Assembly (NCBI GenBank): GCA_034508935.3
Contig: CM067447.1
Location: 65,943,860-66,007,859, forward strand
From: Berghia stephanieae
Taxonomy: Eukaryota > Mollusca > Gastropoda > Nudibranchia > Aeolidiidae
Reading direction: 5' to 3'
DNA length: 64,000 bases
A program made the translations under genes and the position numbers. The notes under the pieces were generated by a model that saw nothing but the letters and a program-made list of their open reading frames with translations, was not told where the DNA came from and ran no database searches. Below, one piece after another: positions 1 to 13,037 of this stretch (position 1 is its first letter; every line of letters starts with the position of its first letter).

Positions 1-1354
1 ACGCTTTGTAAGTTTTGAAATTACCCTTTGTTCGATTGACATTCAATGTCTGCATGTGTCCCTTTAGCCATTTCCTCAGTGTCCAAACTCCAATCAATAT
101 ATTCGTTCGTGATTTATATAAACAAACTATTGAAAAGATTTGCAGGAATAGAAACATCACGATGCAAATTTACTTTACAAGTATGTAAATTGTTTTTTTT
201 TCTTTCTTTTATATTTACACATGTAGCATGTGTAAGTCATTTTCGTCTGGCACCACTTTATACTGTAAGCATGCCACGCCGCTGGTATTGTAGTTAGATG
301 GAGTGAAAATGTCAACTTTTGTTCAATTGCTGCATTTATTGAGTCGCATACCATCTGAATATATCCTTTCTCTAAATAAATACTTTTGAACAACTGTGGC
401 GCCTTGCTTCCATATAAATAAACTCAACATTCTTGACATCACGTTTCTATACCATCGTTGGAGATTATTATTTTGGTGTAAGTACCAGCTGTTAATTTTG
501 CGCATAAGTAGTTGTAGAGACAACTCGTTGGTGGTCAGACCTGCCTCATCAATTTGATCATGTAGTAAACAGCAGAGGCTTGGATCGATGGAGATAATAC
601 GTAAATCAGCCTGTAGATCAATATAAGATTAATAAACTCTCCTTTCAGTTTTATCCTTTTATTTTTGCCACAACCAATAGAAGCTGCTGTCGTCCATTAT
701 TCACGATGAGAATTCCATGCCATTTCATCGACATTTGCACCTTAGTGTTTGACGCATTCATTGCAATTGTCTTTTCTTGGCTTGAAAATAATGCTGTCGA
801 TCTTCCTCTGTTACTTCGATACAACTCGTTCCTCTTCCCTTGCAACAACATCTTTCTTTCAATAGCTTCGCTTCCTTTTCAACATATTTCTTTGATGAAT
901 CATATTTTCTTCTAACATAACATTCCGGTCTGTGTTATTTTTTGGCACTAATTTTGTTACATGTAATTAGCCGAGCAGTCACGTTCACAATTTGATCATC
1001 TGTTGTATCCAAGTGGTTCGTGTTTGAAATGGCCTGTAGTGTCTCCACAACTTCTCTATCGTTAGGTCCATTATTGAATGCCTTTGTCCATTTCTGTTGG
1101 TATTCTTTCTGCACTTTTAATGAATATGCAAATATCTAATATCAAGTCTTTAAAATTAGTTACCAGAATGAAAAAGAAATGTACTGTTACGATTTGTTTA
1201 GCCTTAACCAATGGTCTGGTAAGCATAAAACAAGACAAAACAAAGCGAAACAAACAAACGAAGCTAAACCTGTAAAAATGATAAGTCATCATAACCTATT
1301 ATTCATGGAAATATATTGGCAATGCCTTAATCAACAATTTTCTATGAAAAGCCT
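1..1354. other. No gene recognised; possible decayed coding fragment
   Basis: AT-rich sequence without a supportable gene. On the minus strand between about 1090 and 650 a broken frame carries a charged segment with a cysteine cluster (ERCCCKGRGTSC) followed by TEEDRQHYF. That is faintly like zinc-ribbon segments in some invertebrate transposase-like proteins, but stops interrupt it and the family cannot be fixed by eye. Confidence 0.2.
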
Positions 1355-1546
1355 AACCAAATGGTGTCCGATAGTTGTTCGTGTATTGTGATGAGGCAGG
1401 TTGACCAAATGGTGTCCGAGAGTTGTTCGTGTATTGTGATGAGGCAGCTTGACCAAATGGTGTCCGATAGTTGTTCGTGTATTGTGATGAGGCAGCTTGA
1501 CCAAATGGTGTCCGATAGTTGTTCGTGTATTGTGATGAGGCAGGTT
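1355..1546. repeat. 48-bp minisatellite, 4 copies
   Basis: Four head-to-tail copies of a 48-bp unit starting near positions 1355, 1403, 1451 and 1499. Copies differ at only a few sites. Because 48 is a multiple of three, open frames run through on both strands, but they are by-products of the repeat and not genes. Confidence 0.95.
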
Positions 1547-2105
1547 TGCCGAGGTCGATTATTCTGGTCAGCTTGTGCTTGTATTTTGGAGTCTGGTCTA
1601 TAAACAAGAACGAAGCATTCCATCCAATAAATTTATTATGTCATGATATACCAAATATAAGATTATGCAATAAAAAATTAGATTTAATACATTCAGAATT
1701 GTTTCACTTACGAGATTTATCATTCTCAATATTTTTTAAAAACTCAGAACGGAATAAAAAATATTTGCATAACAATTAGAACAAATCGTCCTTGATTATT
1801 TATTGATATTATCAATTTTAGATTCGTCTCGTACATACCAACAGTTTTCCCACTAGATACACACAAAATATTTAGATAACTATCGTTTTTGGGGTTTTTT
1901 TTTCTAATTCAGAGTGAATAAAAAGTGTTGTATACCTTTAATACCTTTAATTGTCCGCCTCATCAGTAAAGATGTTATGTGGTGTAGCCGATCTCTTTGA
2001 ACCAAAGTCAAAACTATAATCAAGGTCGGCTTTAGAATGTTTGACACTGATTTCTTGGAGGTTCCATTTACTATCCGTTGTCTCTCTCATTCCATTCGAT
2101 CGATC

Positions 2106-2291
2106 TTATGCTGGATAGGGCCTCTCTGACGAAGCTTTCCGTTTTGTCATCTCCACCATCATTCTTTCTCTTTCAAGAGGAAACATTTTTACCCTTTGTT
2201 TTGGACTTGGATTTGGAATCGGAGCAATAGGCCTAAATAAACCCTTGGAGTGTAATGGCATTTTAAAAAATCCAACTTCATCAATAATCAA
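2106..2291 (-). other. Orphan open segment, possible exon or fossil
   Basis: A minus-strand frame of about 60 codons, rich in proline, arginine, methionine and lysine (GLFRPIAPIPNPSPKQ early, then a charged MFPLERERMMVEMTKRK stretch), ends at a stop. It has no recognised domain and no clear splice sites. It adjoins a SINE. It could be a terminal exon of an unrecognised gene or chance. Confidence 0.2.
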
Positions 2292-2295
2292 AATA

Positions 2296-2602
2296 GTGCA
2301 ACTATGTGGTCTTGTGGTATAAACTCTCCCTCATTAGAAGGTGTCTTGGGATCGAGTCCCGCTCTGAGCGGCGCATAACTGAGTCCTTGGAAAAGACCCT
2401 TAAACCACATTATCTAGCCGTACCCAGGTGTAAAATGAGTATCAGGCCGTTAACAGCACTGTCTCTGTTGGGAAAATAATAATATCTCTTTACAGGCACC
2501 ATGTTCCGCCCTACTTGTTAGTTATTGCTGCTGGCCAGGGACCCTTTGCAAAGTGCCCTGACCGCGTTTATTGGATATTGCGCTATATAAATGCTCAATG
2601 TT
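2296..2602 (+). mobile_element. tRNA-derived SINE (family B), copy 1
   Basis: About 300 bp with a tRNA-like head: box A region TGTGGTCTTGTGGTA and a box B-like GGGATCGAGTCCC. A unique body follows, then the 3' motif GCAAAGTGCC...GCGCTATATAAATGCTC. Seven other copies in the window share this layout. The head resembles Glu/Asp/Gly-type tRNAs. This copy is more diverged than those at 15.6 kb and 27.1 kb. It is followed by T-rich low-complexity sequence. Confidence 0.85.
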
Positions 2603-5189
2603 TTTGTTTTTTTAGTTTTGTTGTTTTTTGTTTGCTTGTTTGTTTGTTTGTTTTTGTTTGTTTAGCTTTTTCTTTTTCTTTAAAAAAAAATAATAAATCA
2701 AAAGATCTTTGTTGTTTGTTGGACAGGATGGGTAGGGGTTTAAATGGTGGTATGATACCAGGATAGCATCAGGTGGACATGTCATGGGGATTACGTGATT
2801 AAATAGGGTGATTGTCATGATCGAGCTTTGTTATTTTTAATTAATAGAGATGTGGAGAACAGGTGATCGGCGTATTATCTTTTTAAATACCCAATCATTA
2901 TTTCGTACATTATATTAACTAGTAAAGCATAACCGGGAGATAATAGGCTTGAAGTTCAGTCGCATCGTGACTTTAGAAATTGACAATTATTTAGCAGCTG
3001 TGATATTTATGGATGCTCAAAATTATAGAGTCCAATGTCAATACAACCCTATTAACAGTAAATTGAAATATTGATTTTGTAGTTAAAAACACAATCATTC
3101 TTTCTAATCCACGAAAACAAACTATACATCATTTACATGACGTGTTTTTGATTGCTTGAAAGTACTTCTCCGTCTCCCTTGAACTCTGAACTAACATCAG
3201 AGGTTTGATCATCTTGAAACTAAAGAATAAGAGTTGACATCAGAGGTTAGATCAGCGGATTGGCAAGAACGCTACCTCAGAGGTTTGATCAACGGGCCAT
3301 CGATATCTTATTTAGCGACATTGTGTCACTTGTGACATTAGACCGATGACACCATTACTTATGTCACAAGCAATACCAAATTGCAATTTCGACAATATAT
3401 CATTAATTTCAGTCAAACCAGTGTAATAACCTCAGGTAAATATGGAATTTAATAATATTTCAGAAACCAAAGACTTCAAAAATAGAAGTATACATGGAAA
3501 TTAGAGCATCTGAATGTGACTTGTGACATAAGACCGGTGACACCATTACTTATACTTATGTACAAGCAACATCAAATCACACTTTCGTCCATACTATATC
3601 ATTATATTCAGTCAAAAAAGCATAATAACCGCAAATCAGATGACCATCCAAGCCAACAGTCAATTATGCTAAAATTAAATTCAATAATATGTTAAGAAAC
3701 TAAATACTTTCAAATTGGAAATATACTTAGAAATTAGTAATACCATTGTTGCTATTACTTGGGTCAAAATCGGCACTAGAACGCAATTTTGCCTCAATAA
3801 ATCAAGAATAGCAACTGAACAAATGTAATACAGTCTGTTAAAATGGAATTCAATGACATTTCAAGCTTTGAAGAACATGAAAACAGAAATACATAAGAAA
3901 CTTCAAACTTAAGTGTCAACTGTGACATTTTAACCAATGACACCAATGGTCACAAAAAGTACCAGAAGTCACACAAACTCTAGATAAATATCAGCTATGG
4001 TAATGAATTCATGTAACCAGACGATAACATCACCCTACTGCTCAAATCTGCTTGTTTGTAGTAATTTAGTGTGTTAAAAGTAAAACAAATCAAATTTCTT
4101 GACAACCCTTCTATTTATCTGGATTCGTCAAAAGCTTGAGTTTTGTCTTTTTCTTGATTCATACAACCCTGAAACATAAAAAATTAGAATTACAAGGAAA
4201 TGATTAATTGTGTCAAAATCACAGTCTCAGATGAGATGTCATAATATCATATTTGTAAATAGAATAACAGATGAAAACATAATTTGTTGGTGGCACTTTG
4301 TAATATCCAATATCAAGTGTTGCTTGTGACAATGTAAAATAGCGATGACACCAAAGTTCAACTTACCTTTTCTGCCTGGAGCCACGCTGTAAAGACAACT
4401 GAAAGTGCTGCACTTCAAAGACTGGTAAGAAGGGTGGATCAAAATTGCGAATCGCCATTTAACGAAACAAACTTCCACGTGTTCACGCATGCCGTGTTGC
4501 TGTTGACAAATGACACCAAAACCAATAAACCTCAATATCAGCAAAACGGAATACATTTACTCCAAGATTTGAGTTCAGAAGGAAAATCTATGCTTTTTTC
4601 TCATAATAAAACATTTTATAACCATTAAATATGAGCTTTAAAGTTTCGTGTCGAGTCTTAGTATTGTGCTGTGTTTGATGACACCAAAGGTCACAAGCAA
4701 TACCAACTTTTAAAGAACTGTATATGAAACTTAATCAGATATGTAATATACTGCAATTGCGTTTAAAAGTAAATATTGACTTTATACTATTAGCAAATTT
4801 CAATCATGTGAGCGAAAACATCACATTTAATTTCTACATGCTTTCTATAAAGGTGATGCGTTGACCTCGTTTTAAGCACATGCCAAACTGCATTCAAATT
4901 TGACTTTCAAATTGTTTATTTCATATTCTGTTGAACAGAATATGTTGAGCTATCTCATTTTATCTCTCTCTTCTTCATATCATCAATTGATTACAAGCAT
5001 TAACCCAATGAAAACAGCCCATAATTAAGTAAAAATCAAATTTTCTTAACACTGGTACTAGACGGGCACCTTTTGACCTTGGCTCATATATAAATAAATA
5101 CATCTCGCTCAATTTGTCTACCTATTTATCTATTTTAATGTAAACTGAGTCAGCGGGGTGTTCCAATGCCTTGGTTGTTCTCATCGGCG
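2603..5189. other. Gene-free AT-rich stretch with degenerate repeats
   Basis: No gene is visible. A short motif resembling CAGAGGTTTGATCA occurs three times between about 3195 and 3295. The phrase TGACACCA, often near GTCACAAGCAATACCA, recurs from about 3345 to 4700. Open frames of about 100 codons (for example 4239-4556 minus) lie within these repeats and have no protein-like features. Confidence 0.6.
3318..4000. repeat. Degenerate ~200-bp tandem repeats
   Basis: Blocks starting near 3320 and 3520, and more weakly near 3760 and 3920, share an ordered set of phrases: GTGACAT, TGACACCATTACTTAT, a caagcaa segment, a TATATCATTA segment, TTCAGTCAAA and an aatttaataatat segment. Spacing is about 200-230 bp. 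The divergence suggests an old tandem array. Confidence 0.5.
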
Positions 5190-5433
5190 TTAACTCACTC
5201 AACCCTACCACCGACTATATCCGTTGTTTACCGGGTTATTTTTACCCCATGCCTATTTATTACATTTTTCTGAGACAAATTATAGGCGTAGTACTTATCA
5301 AAGCTAATGTTTTTTCATTTTTAAATGTTGATGGTAGTTGAATAAAATAAATCTATGCACATGCTCATTTTTAATACATTTTTTTTTTCCAATTTTGAAA
5401 AGTAGCAAAAATCTCTAGGATGGAGTGAGTTAA
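5190..5433. mobile_element. TTAA-flanked MITE (type 1)
   Basis: A 236-bp AT-rich interior is bounded by imperfect inverted ends (CTCACTCAACCCTA at left; the complement CTCACTCCATCCTA at right). TTAA sits immediately outside both ends, at 5190-5193 and 5430-5433. TTAA target duplication is the hallmark of the piggyBac superfamily. No coding capacity, so a non-autonomous copy. Confidence 0.6.
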
Positions 5434-5706
5434 TCTGGCTGTCAGCCACGATGGTTATCAGTTATCAATAAATCTTATTATTACACTTGGAAAAAAACTA
5501 CAATTAATCACTTGCATGATGATAAAAAAAAGGGTGGGATATTTATCAATTGCAACGTTCTGTACAAAAGAAGGCCAAGAAAGAAAATGTAATAAAAGCA
5601 AGCGGCACAGACGGCCTACATACAAAAGCCCGTGTTTGTTAGTTACAGACAAAGAGAAAAGATTCAGTGATTCTTGATAAGAAATTGAGTGGATATAATA
5701 TATTAC

Positions 5707-5834
<128 letters not shown>

Positions 5835-6326
5835 CCCGTGTAATTTTTATGCAGATTTTAAAAAATAAAGATTTTGCCATTATTATCACCTGTTGGTATT
5901 ATATGTATTACACTTGTCTAAATTTTTAAACTTTTCAGTTGACAGTTGTGACAACTAACAACCCTTGAACTCTTTCGTCACGGGTTATCCGATGACCTTT
6001 GAACGTTAGGAACTCTTTCTTTTCCAAATGTAAACAAACCCATTGACCCTTCAGCTTCGAGACGACGAAAGTAGAGGAAAAGAAATAACAAATCAATCCT
6101 TGTGGACTTAACTTCGAAATTACTAAACAATAACAACAATTCCCTTATTGGGAGGAGATCATGTGTTTTGAAAAGTAAAGAGCCAAAGCTGTGGTAAGAA
6201 TTGATTAATGTGAACAAGAAGAATTGTTGCGATAATTATATCTAATTAGACCGGTCTAGAATTAGAATGTTTTTATAAATATTTATTTTTATTAGATCTC
6301 CTCTTTCGAGTTTAGAGAAGATAATA
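5835..6326. other. No gene seen
   Basis: AT-rich unique sequence between the microsatellite and the mariner remnant. No exon-like frame with splice sites and no repeat matched to the other families named here. Confidence 0.5.
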
Positions 6327-7705
6327 GGGCTGTCCCAGAAATAAGGTAAGTAAGTTCGTAACTCAAAAAGTTGTGAATGGAATTGAATGAAACTTACAGT
6401 ATCAACTTTGACATCATTTATTTACTTCTCAAGGTAGTCGCCGTTCCGATCGATGCATTTCCTCCATCGTGACATGAGGGCAAATACCCCTCCCTAAAAA
6501 AAAAATTGACGTCAAGACATTTCTTGGAATTCTCCATTTCTGAAATCAATTCATCATCGTCGTCAAACTTTTTTCCACCCAAGTGTCTCTTAAGGGACCC
6601 AAACAGATAGAAATCTGACGGGGCGAGATCTGGGCTATGAGGAGGATATGGTAAAACTTCCCACGCATTCCTTTGGAACCAGTGCTTTGCCATGTTTGTA
6701 GTGTCAGTATGGGGAGTGGCAATGTCGTGTTGAAAAACGACTCCTCAGCTGAGCCGACCGGGTCTCTTTCGTCGTACAGCCTCTTTTAGTTTGTTCTAAG
6801 TTTCACAGTATCTGGCAGCTTTTATGGTCTGACCTGGTTGCAGAAAATCAATCAAGAGAACACTTTTGGCATCCCAGAACACGGTAGCCATCAACTTTCT
6901 CGCTGAATGTTGCACTTTGAAATTTTTGGCCGGTGGCGAAGAAGGACGTTTCCAGATCATCGAATCCTTTTTTTATTCTGGCATGTTGTGGTGGACCCAG
7001 GGTTCATCACCAGTGATCAATTGGTCAAGAAAACGCACAGACTGGTCAGCAGGCCCAAGGTCTCCACCAGGTCCAACTCGCATTTCTTGCTCATCATGGA
7101 CTCGTTGAAGGAGGTTCTGTGACACTTCTGCACACTGTGCCTGATGGTCTTCTGTCGGCTGTTTCGGGACCCACAGAGCGGAAACTTTCCTAAAGTCCAA
7201 TTGCTTGATTATTCTTTCGACAGCAGATTTTGACATTTCAAGTCTAAGGGCAATTTTGCGAACTTTCAGTCTCCTGTCTTCACGAATCAGTATCTCAACA
7301 CGTTGGATATTTGGTTGTGAATGGGCAGAAGGAGATGGCCCTGCGCATTGGTTATCATGCACATTTGATCGACCTTGTTGAATCTCATTGAACCAGAAAA
7401 CTACTTGTTTGAAGCTCATCACAGATTCTCCACACATGCTTAACAATTCTGGGTGGATTTCAGATGGACAATTGCCTTTTGCAGCAAAAAACCTTATTAC
7501 AGCTCGAACTTCTTCTTTGGACCACTCAGTTATGGGAGCAGCCATCTTTTTTTATGCAGATCAGAATCTTGTTTGTCAATAGTGCTGAAACATTCAGCAC
7601 TCATGCACAACAAAATTATCTTTAATCTCCGGTTTACAGATTTCGAATATCATCATTGGTTCAGGAGATATGGCTCTACTTACCATATTTCTGGGACAAC
7701 TCTCG
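6327..7705 (-). mobile_element. Decayed mariner (Tc1/mariner) transposon
   Basis: Inverted ends of about 26 bp (GGGCTGTCCCAGAAATAAGG at left, its complement TTGTCCCAGAAATATGG at right) with TA at each boundary (6325-6326, 7706-7707) define a ~1.38-kb element. The minus-strand transposase starts at 7545 (MAAPITEWSKEEVRAVIRFF) and holds the two N-terminal HTH regions, WVPKQ and the first catalytic block ITGDEPWVHH. It then breaks. A later segment (6693-6418) keeps the third catalytic block SPDLAPSDFYLFGSLKRHLG. Frame changes and stops separate the parts, so it is dead. It belongs to the same broad lineage as the intact copy at 32.5 kb. Confidence 0.93.
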
Positions 7706-7707
7706 TA

Positions 7708-8163
7708 GAATAGAGTTAATAGATAGTAAAATTAAAATATTAGAGTATGAATTTGAATTTTGATAAAATTTTCAAACTCAAAACATCTTAATTTGACCCA
7801 GTCAGGTGGATGGGACATGAAAAATTATTTAATATGATACCTTATTTGTTTCTCTACGACAAACAGTTCCAGAAGTATTGATATTTTTTCTGTTGAAAGT
7901 CAAGTCAATTTTACAGTACTAGTACAGTACAGTAGTAGTATACAGCGTCAGAGTCAGAGAGAATCTGACTTGTGATCTCGCTGTTGCCCCTACAAAACTC
8001 ATAACGAGCACCTCGTGGCAATCGGGAAAGTTTGGGCTTTATGAGTAGGAGAGAGGTATCACTTTTTTGATAAATTTTTAAACTTAAATTCAAAGATTAA
8101 AGTTAAGGGAGTGTCTACGTACACGGTAACTGCTTTGCCGCTGCAATACGAGCAAAGGATGGG

Positions 8164-8164
<1 letters not shown>
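7708..8164. other. No gene seen; short repeat shared with 51.0 kb
   Basis: AT-rich sequence. A segment near 7826-7880 (TTTAATATGATACCTTA, then an AAACAGTTCCA-like phrase) recurs near 50998-51050 in DALRD3 intron 1, marking an old interspersed repeat whose ends cannot be set. Confidence 0.4.
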
Positions 8165-8230
<66 letters not shown>

Positions 8231-8260
8231 CCCCCCCCCCCCCCCTGTGTGTGTGTGTGT
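8165..8260. repeat. (CT)n-(C)n-(GT)n microsatellite
   Basis: About 32 CT units, a run of about 17 C, then about 8 GT units. Length is probably unreliable in assembly. Confidence 0.95.
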
Positions 8261-8632
8261 TATTTTTAAAAAATCAAACAATACAATTTAACCCATTAAA
8301 GCCGAGCTTCAATCTGCGTCAAATAATTCACTGTGATATTTAGACAATCGTCTCTTATTTTACAATATAAGACTGATGCATTAAAAAACATTCACTCTTC
8401 TTCATCAGTGCCAAGTTGTTTCAAATATGATTGATCTCCATGTTCATAAAATGTTTGTGAGATATTTATGGCTATTTGTGAACAGATGGGTGCTTTCATT
8501 TATTTGTGTTTTCAGCTGATATAAATACAATTATTTAATCCATTGAAATGTTTTCCTCCCTGACATTTCCGACTGGAAACCATACCATTGCCTTATTAAA
8601 TAATATATGAATTTCCTTTTACAGTCTGAGCC

Positions 8633-10209
8633 ATGGCGGAAAGATTACAGACCATAGCACAGCATTTGGCCGCAGGAATTACCAACCCTGGCAATGTTGT
8701 ATCCTTTGGTGTTGAATATTACCTCTGTTACGTCATATCCCATTGTCAGTGTGTGCTGGTTTTAAAGATTGTTATGATGACTGTGAATGCGTGTTAATGT
8801 GTATTGCTGTGAGTTAAGGTGTATTGTTGTGAGGTAATTTGTATTGCTGTGACATGTGTATTGCTGCATGTTAATGTGTATTGTTGTGAGTTAATTTGTA
8901 TTGCTGTGACTTAATTTGTATTGCTGTGACTTAATGTGTATTGCTGCATGTTAATGTGTATTGTTGTGAGTTAATTTGTATTGCTGTGACTTAATGTGTA
9001 TTGCTGCGTGTTAATGTGTATTGTAAGTTAATATGTATTGCTGTCAGGGATTGACATTTAAATCTAACCAGCTTTATCCCAAAAAAAAAGAACAAAAAAA
9101 ATATATTGAATCACAATCTTTATATCCATCCAACAATTTATTCGTATCTTCACCAAGAGTCTTACAATACATGGACTGTTGTCCAGCATGTTATACAAGT
9201 TTTGATTGGTAAAATGGAGATTTTATGGGACACATCGAATTTGGTAATAGGGCAGCCAATGTCAACATGCTGACGACAAGTGCTGTGCCATTTTGTATTC
9301 GCGCAAAATGGCCAAGAATTGTTCATGACATTGTGCTGTCACTATTTCTTCTGGCAGATTGTTCCATTCCTTTGTGGCTTATGTAAAAAAAAACAACTCT
9401 GTTGCCTTTTTGTTGTGTTTGATCTGTTGAATTTGTATGTCCGGAGGTGGTCCACTCCATTTTGGATAGATCACATGTATCAGATTGTCCAATCACGAGG
9501 CGTTATCACTCATTTTCACAATAGAGAGTTCATGAGATTCCATCATGAATGCTACACTATGACTTTACTATCACATTAATTTAGGCAGATATAAAAGTTT
9601 CTTTAATATTTTTTGGTTATATCAAGACAAATCTCTTCCTTTCCAGCTTAGTAACCAAACGATTTTGATCATTTCAATCATGACCAATTGACTGGCATTT
9701 TCTATAACAATGGACTTTAACTCATCACTTGAAGATATCTGAACCAACTTCTGCCCAAGCCAATCTGCCATCGCCGAGGTCTTTCAAATATACAGTAGAA
9801 TCATCTCTGCTCTCGGCTGAACAGAGAAAATTTTATGAAGAAAATGGTTTCTTAGTCATAAAGAAGTTGGTGCCTTCTGCTAAATTGGATTTTTACAGGT
9901 AAGAGATGGAGAGTGGCTTAATACATATGTGTATATTCCTTAAACAAAAATGAATATAACTGAGAGAACTACTCACCAAAATGGCTGGCTAAAAACAATC
10001 ACAATAGTGACGTCAATGTCGTTCCTTCTACAGGATCATGTGGATACGTAAACCACCCTGATATAACACTGATATGAGACAATGTTACACATTTAAACAA
10101 TAAGAATATAAGAAAAGAATATAAAGAATGCAGTCATAAGATATTCTCCCACACCTAATATATTTGTCTCTTGAATGGCATTAGTCTCTGTCTCTCTCTC
10201 TCTCTCTCT

Positions 10210-10276
<67 letters not shown>

Positions 10277-12970
10277 TTCCTTTCCCTTAACACACATTAT
10301 CGGTTTCTCACTTAATTTCACCTTGGCTTCATTGACAGGAAACGTTTTGAGACAATCTGCAAAGAAAAGCTCACGATACCACTAATGACGGTTATGAAAG
10401 ACGTAGCCATCGAGACATCAGAATTCGTTCCCGGAGAAAAGGCTGTCGCCAAATTGCAAGATTTCCAGAATGATGACGAATTGTTTGAATATTGTACCTT
10501 GCCAGAGGTGAGTGTATTTTACCCTACCGGAGGTGAGTGTCTTGAACCCTGACAGAGGTGAGTGTCTTGAACCCTGACAGAGGTGAGTGTATTGTACCCT
10601 GCCAGAGTTGAGTGTATTATACACTACCAGAGATGAGTGTATTATACACTACCAGAGTTGAGTGTATTATACACTGCCAGAGGTGAGTGTATTATACACT
10701 GCCAGAGTTGAGTGTATTATACACTGCCAGAGGTGAGTGTATTTTACCCTACCGGAGGTGAGTGTCTTGAACCCTGACAGAGGTGAGTGTATTATACACT
10801 ACCAGAGGTGAGTGTATTGTACCCTGCCAGAGTTGAGTGTATTATACACTACCAGAGGTGAGTGTATTTTACCCTACCGGAGGTGAGTGTCTTGAACCCT
10901 GACAGAGGTGAGTGTATTGTACCCTGCCAGAGTTGAGTGTATTATACACTGCCAGAGGTGAGTGTATTATACACTACCAGAGGTGAGTGTATTTTACCCT
11001 ACCGGAGGTGAGTGTCTTGAACCCTGACAGAGGTGAGTGTATTGTACCCTGCCAGAGGTGAGTGTATTATACACTGCCAGAGGTGAGTGTCTTGAACCCT
11101 GACAGAGGTGAGTGTATTGTACCCTGCCAGAGGTGAGTGTATTATACACTGCCAGAGGTGAGTGTATTATACACTACCAGAGGTGAGTGTATTTTACTCT
11201 ACCGGAGGTGAGTGTCTTGAACCCTGACAGAGGTGAGTGTATTGTACCCTGCCAGAGGTGAGTGTATTATACACTACCAGAGTTGAGTGTATTATACACT
11301 GCCAGAGGTGAGTGTATTATACACTACCAGAGGTGAGTGTATTTTACCCTACCGGAGGTGAGTGTCTTGAACCCTGACAGAGGTGCGTGTATTATACACT
11401 ACCAGAGGTGAGTGTATTGTACCCTGCCAGAGTTGAGTGTATTATACACTACCAGAGGTGAGTGTATTTTACCCTACCGGAGGTGAGTGTCTTGAACCCT
11501 GACAGAGGTGAGTGTATTGTACCCTGCCAGAGGTGAGTGTATTATACACTGCCAGAGTTGAGTGTATTATACACTGCCAGAGGTGAGTGTATTATACACT
11601 ACCAGAGGTGAGTGTATTATACACTACCAGAGGTGAGTGTATTTTACCCTACCGGAGGTGAGTGTCTTGAACCCTGACAGAGGTGAGTGTATTATACACT
11701 ACCAGAGGTGAGTGTATTGTACCCTGCCAGAGTTGAGTGTATTATACACTGCCAGAGGTGAGTGTATTATACACTACCAGAGGTGAGTGTATTATACACT
11801 ACCAGAGGTGAGTGTATTTTACCCTACCGGAGGTGAGTGTCTTGAACCCTGACAGAGGTGAGTGTATTATACACTATCAGAGGTGAGTGTATTGTACCCT
11901 GCCAGAGTTGAGTGTATTATACACTACCAGAGGTGAGTGTATTTTACCCTACCGGAGGTGAGTGTCTTGAACCCTGACAGAGGTGAGTGTATTGTACCCT
12001 GCCAGAGTTGAGTGTATTATACACTGCCAGAGGTGAGTGTATTATACACTACCAGAGGTGAGTGTATTTTACCCTACCGGAGGTGAGTGTCTTGAACCCT
12101 GACAGAGGTGAGTGTATTGTACCCTGCCAGAGGTGAGTGTATTATACACTACCAGAGGTGAGTGTATTATACACTGCCAGAGGTGAGTGTATTATACACT
12201 GCCAGAGGTGAGTGTATTATACACTACCAGAGGTGAGTGTATTTTACCCTACCGGAGGTGAGTGTCTTGAACCCTGACAGAGGTGAGTGTATTGTACCCT
12301 GCCAGAGGTGAGTGTATTATACACTGCCAGAGGTGAGTGTATTATACACTGCCTAGGTAAGTGTATTGTACCCTGCCAGAGGTGAGTGTATTGTACCTTG
12401 CCAGATATGAGTGTATTATACGCTGCCAGAGGTGAGTGTATTGTACCCTGCCAGATATGAGTGTATTTAGCAATGACTATGAAAATTTTTGTTTTCTATT
12501 TTTGTAGGATATACTACTCTTAAATCAAAGCCCTATCTCCACTGAGTAAAAATCTTTTTGAATTTTGAAAATCCATTAATATATAACAAAGGAATGCCGT
12601 TTCAAAGATGTCATTTATTTGGATGACTCATAAAGAGAAAAAAATACGGAAAATATGGGACGCTTTTTCTGCGTTTTATTCTGGTTTGTGCCTGTATCTC
12701 GCTTAATACGTGGAATTAGATATTAAAACTTGGCAAAATTATCAGAAAATATGATGAAGACATCAGAAGAGTTCTAACTTGTATAGTTTAAGAGCTGTAT
12801 GGCTAGGGTCAACTATAAATTTGTTTTAAAATATACATAATATTGATCATTTGGAATTTTTCTGAAGTGTAATCTTGTGTCTACAACCCATACAAATGAC
12901 ACGAAAAATGCCTGCTGAATTATTATCAATTAGTCCCGTGAGACCATGGCTTATGTTAGTTTTAGTATTT

Positions 12971-13037
<67 letters not shown>

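Noticed and set aside
2106-2291. Named host gene for the proline/lysine-rich frame
   Set aside because: No family recognised and no second exon found, so it is left as an orphan segment.
4239-4556. 105-codon minus-strand frame
   Set aside because: Overlaps degenerate repeat phrases; no domain, no splice context.
9280-9579. 99-codon plus-strand frame
   Set aside because: Lies inside PHYH intron 1, lacks protein-like composition or splice sites, and is not needed for the PHYH phase.
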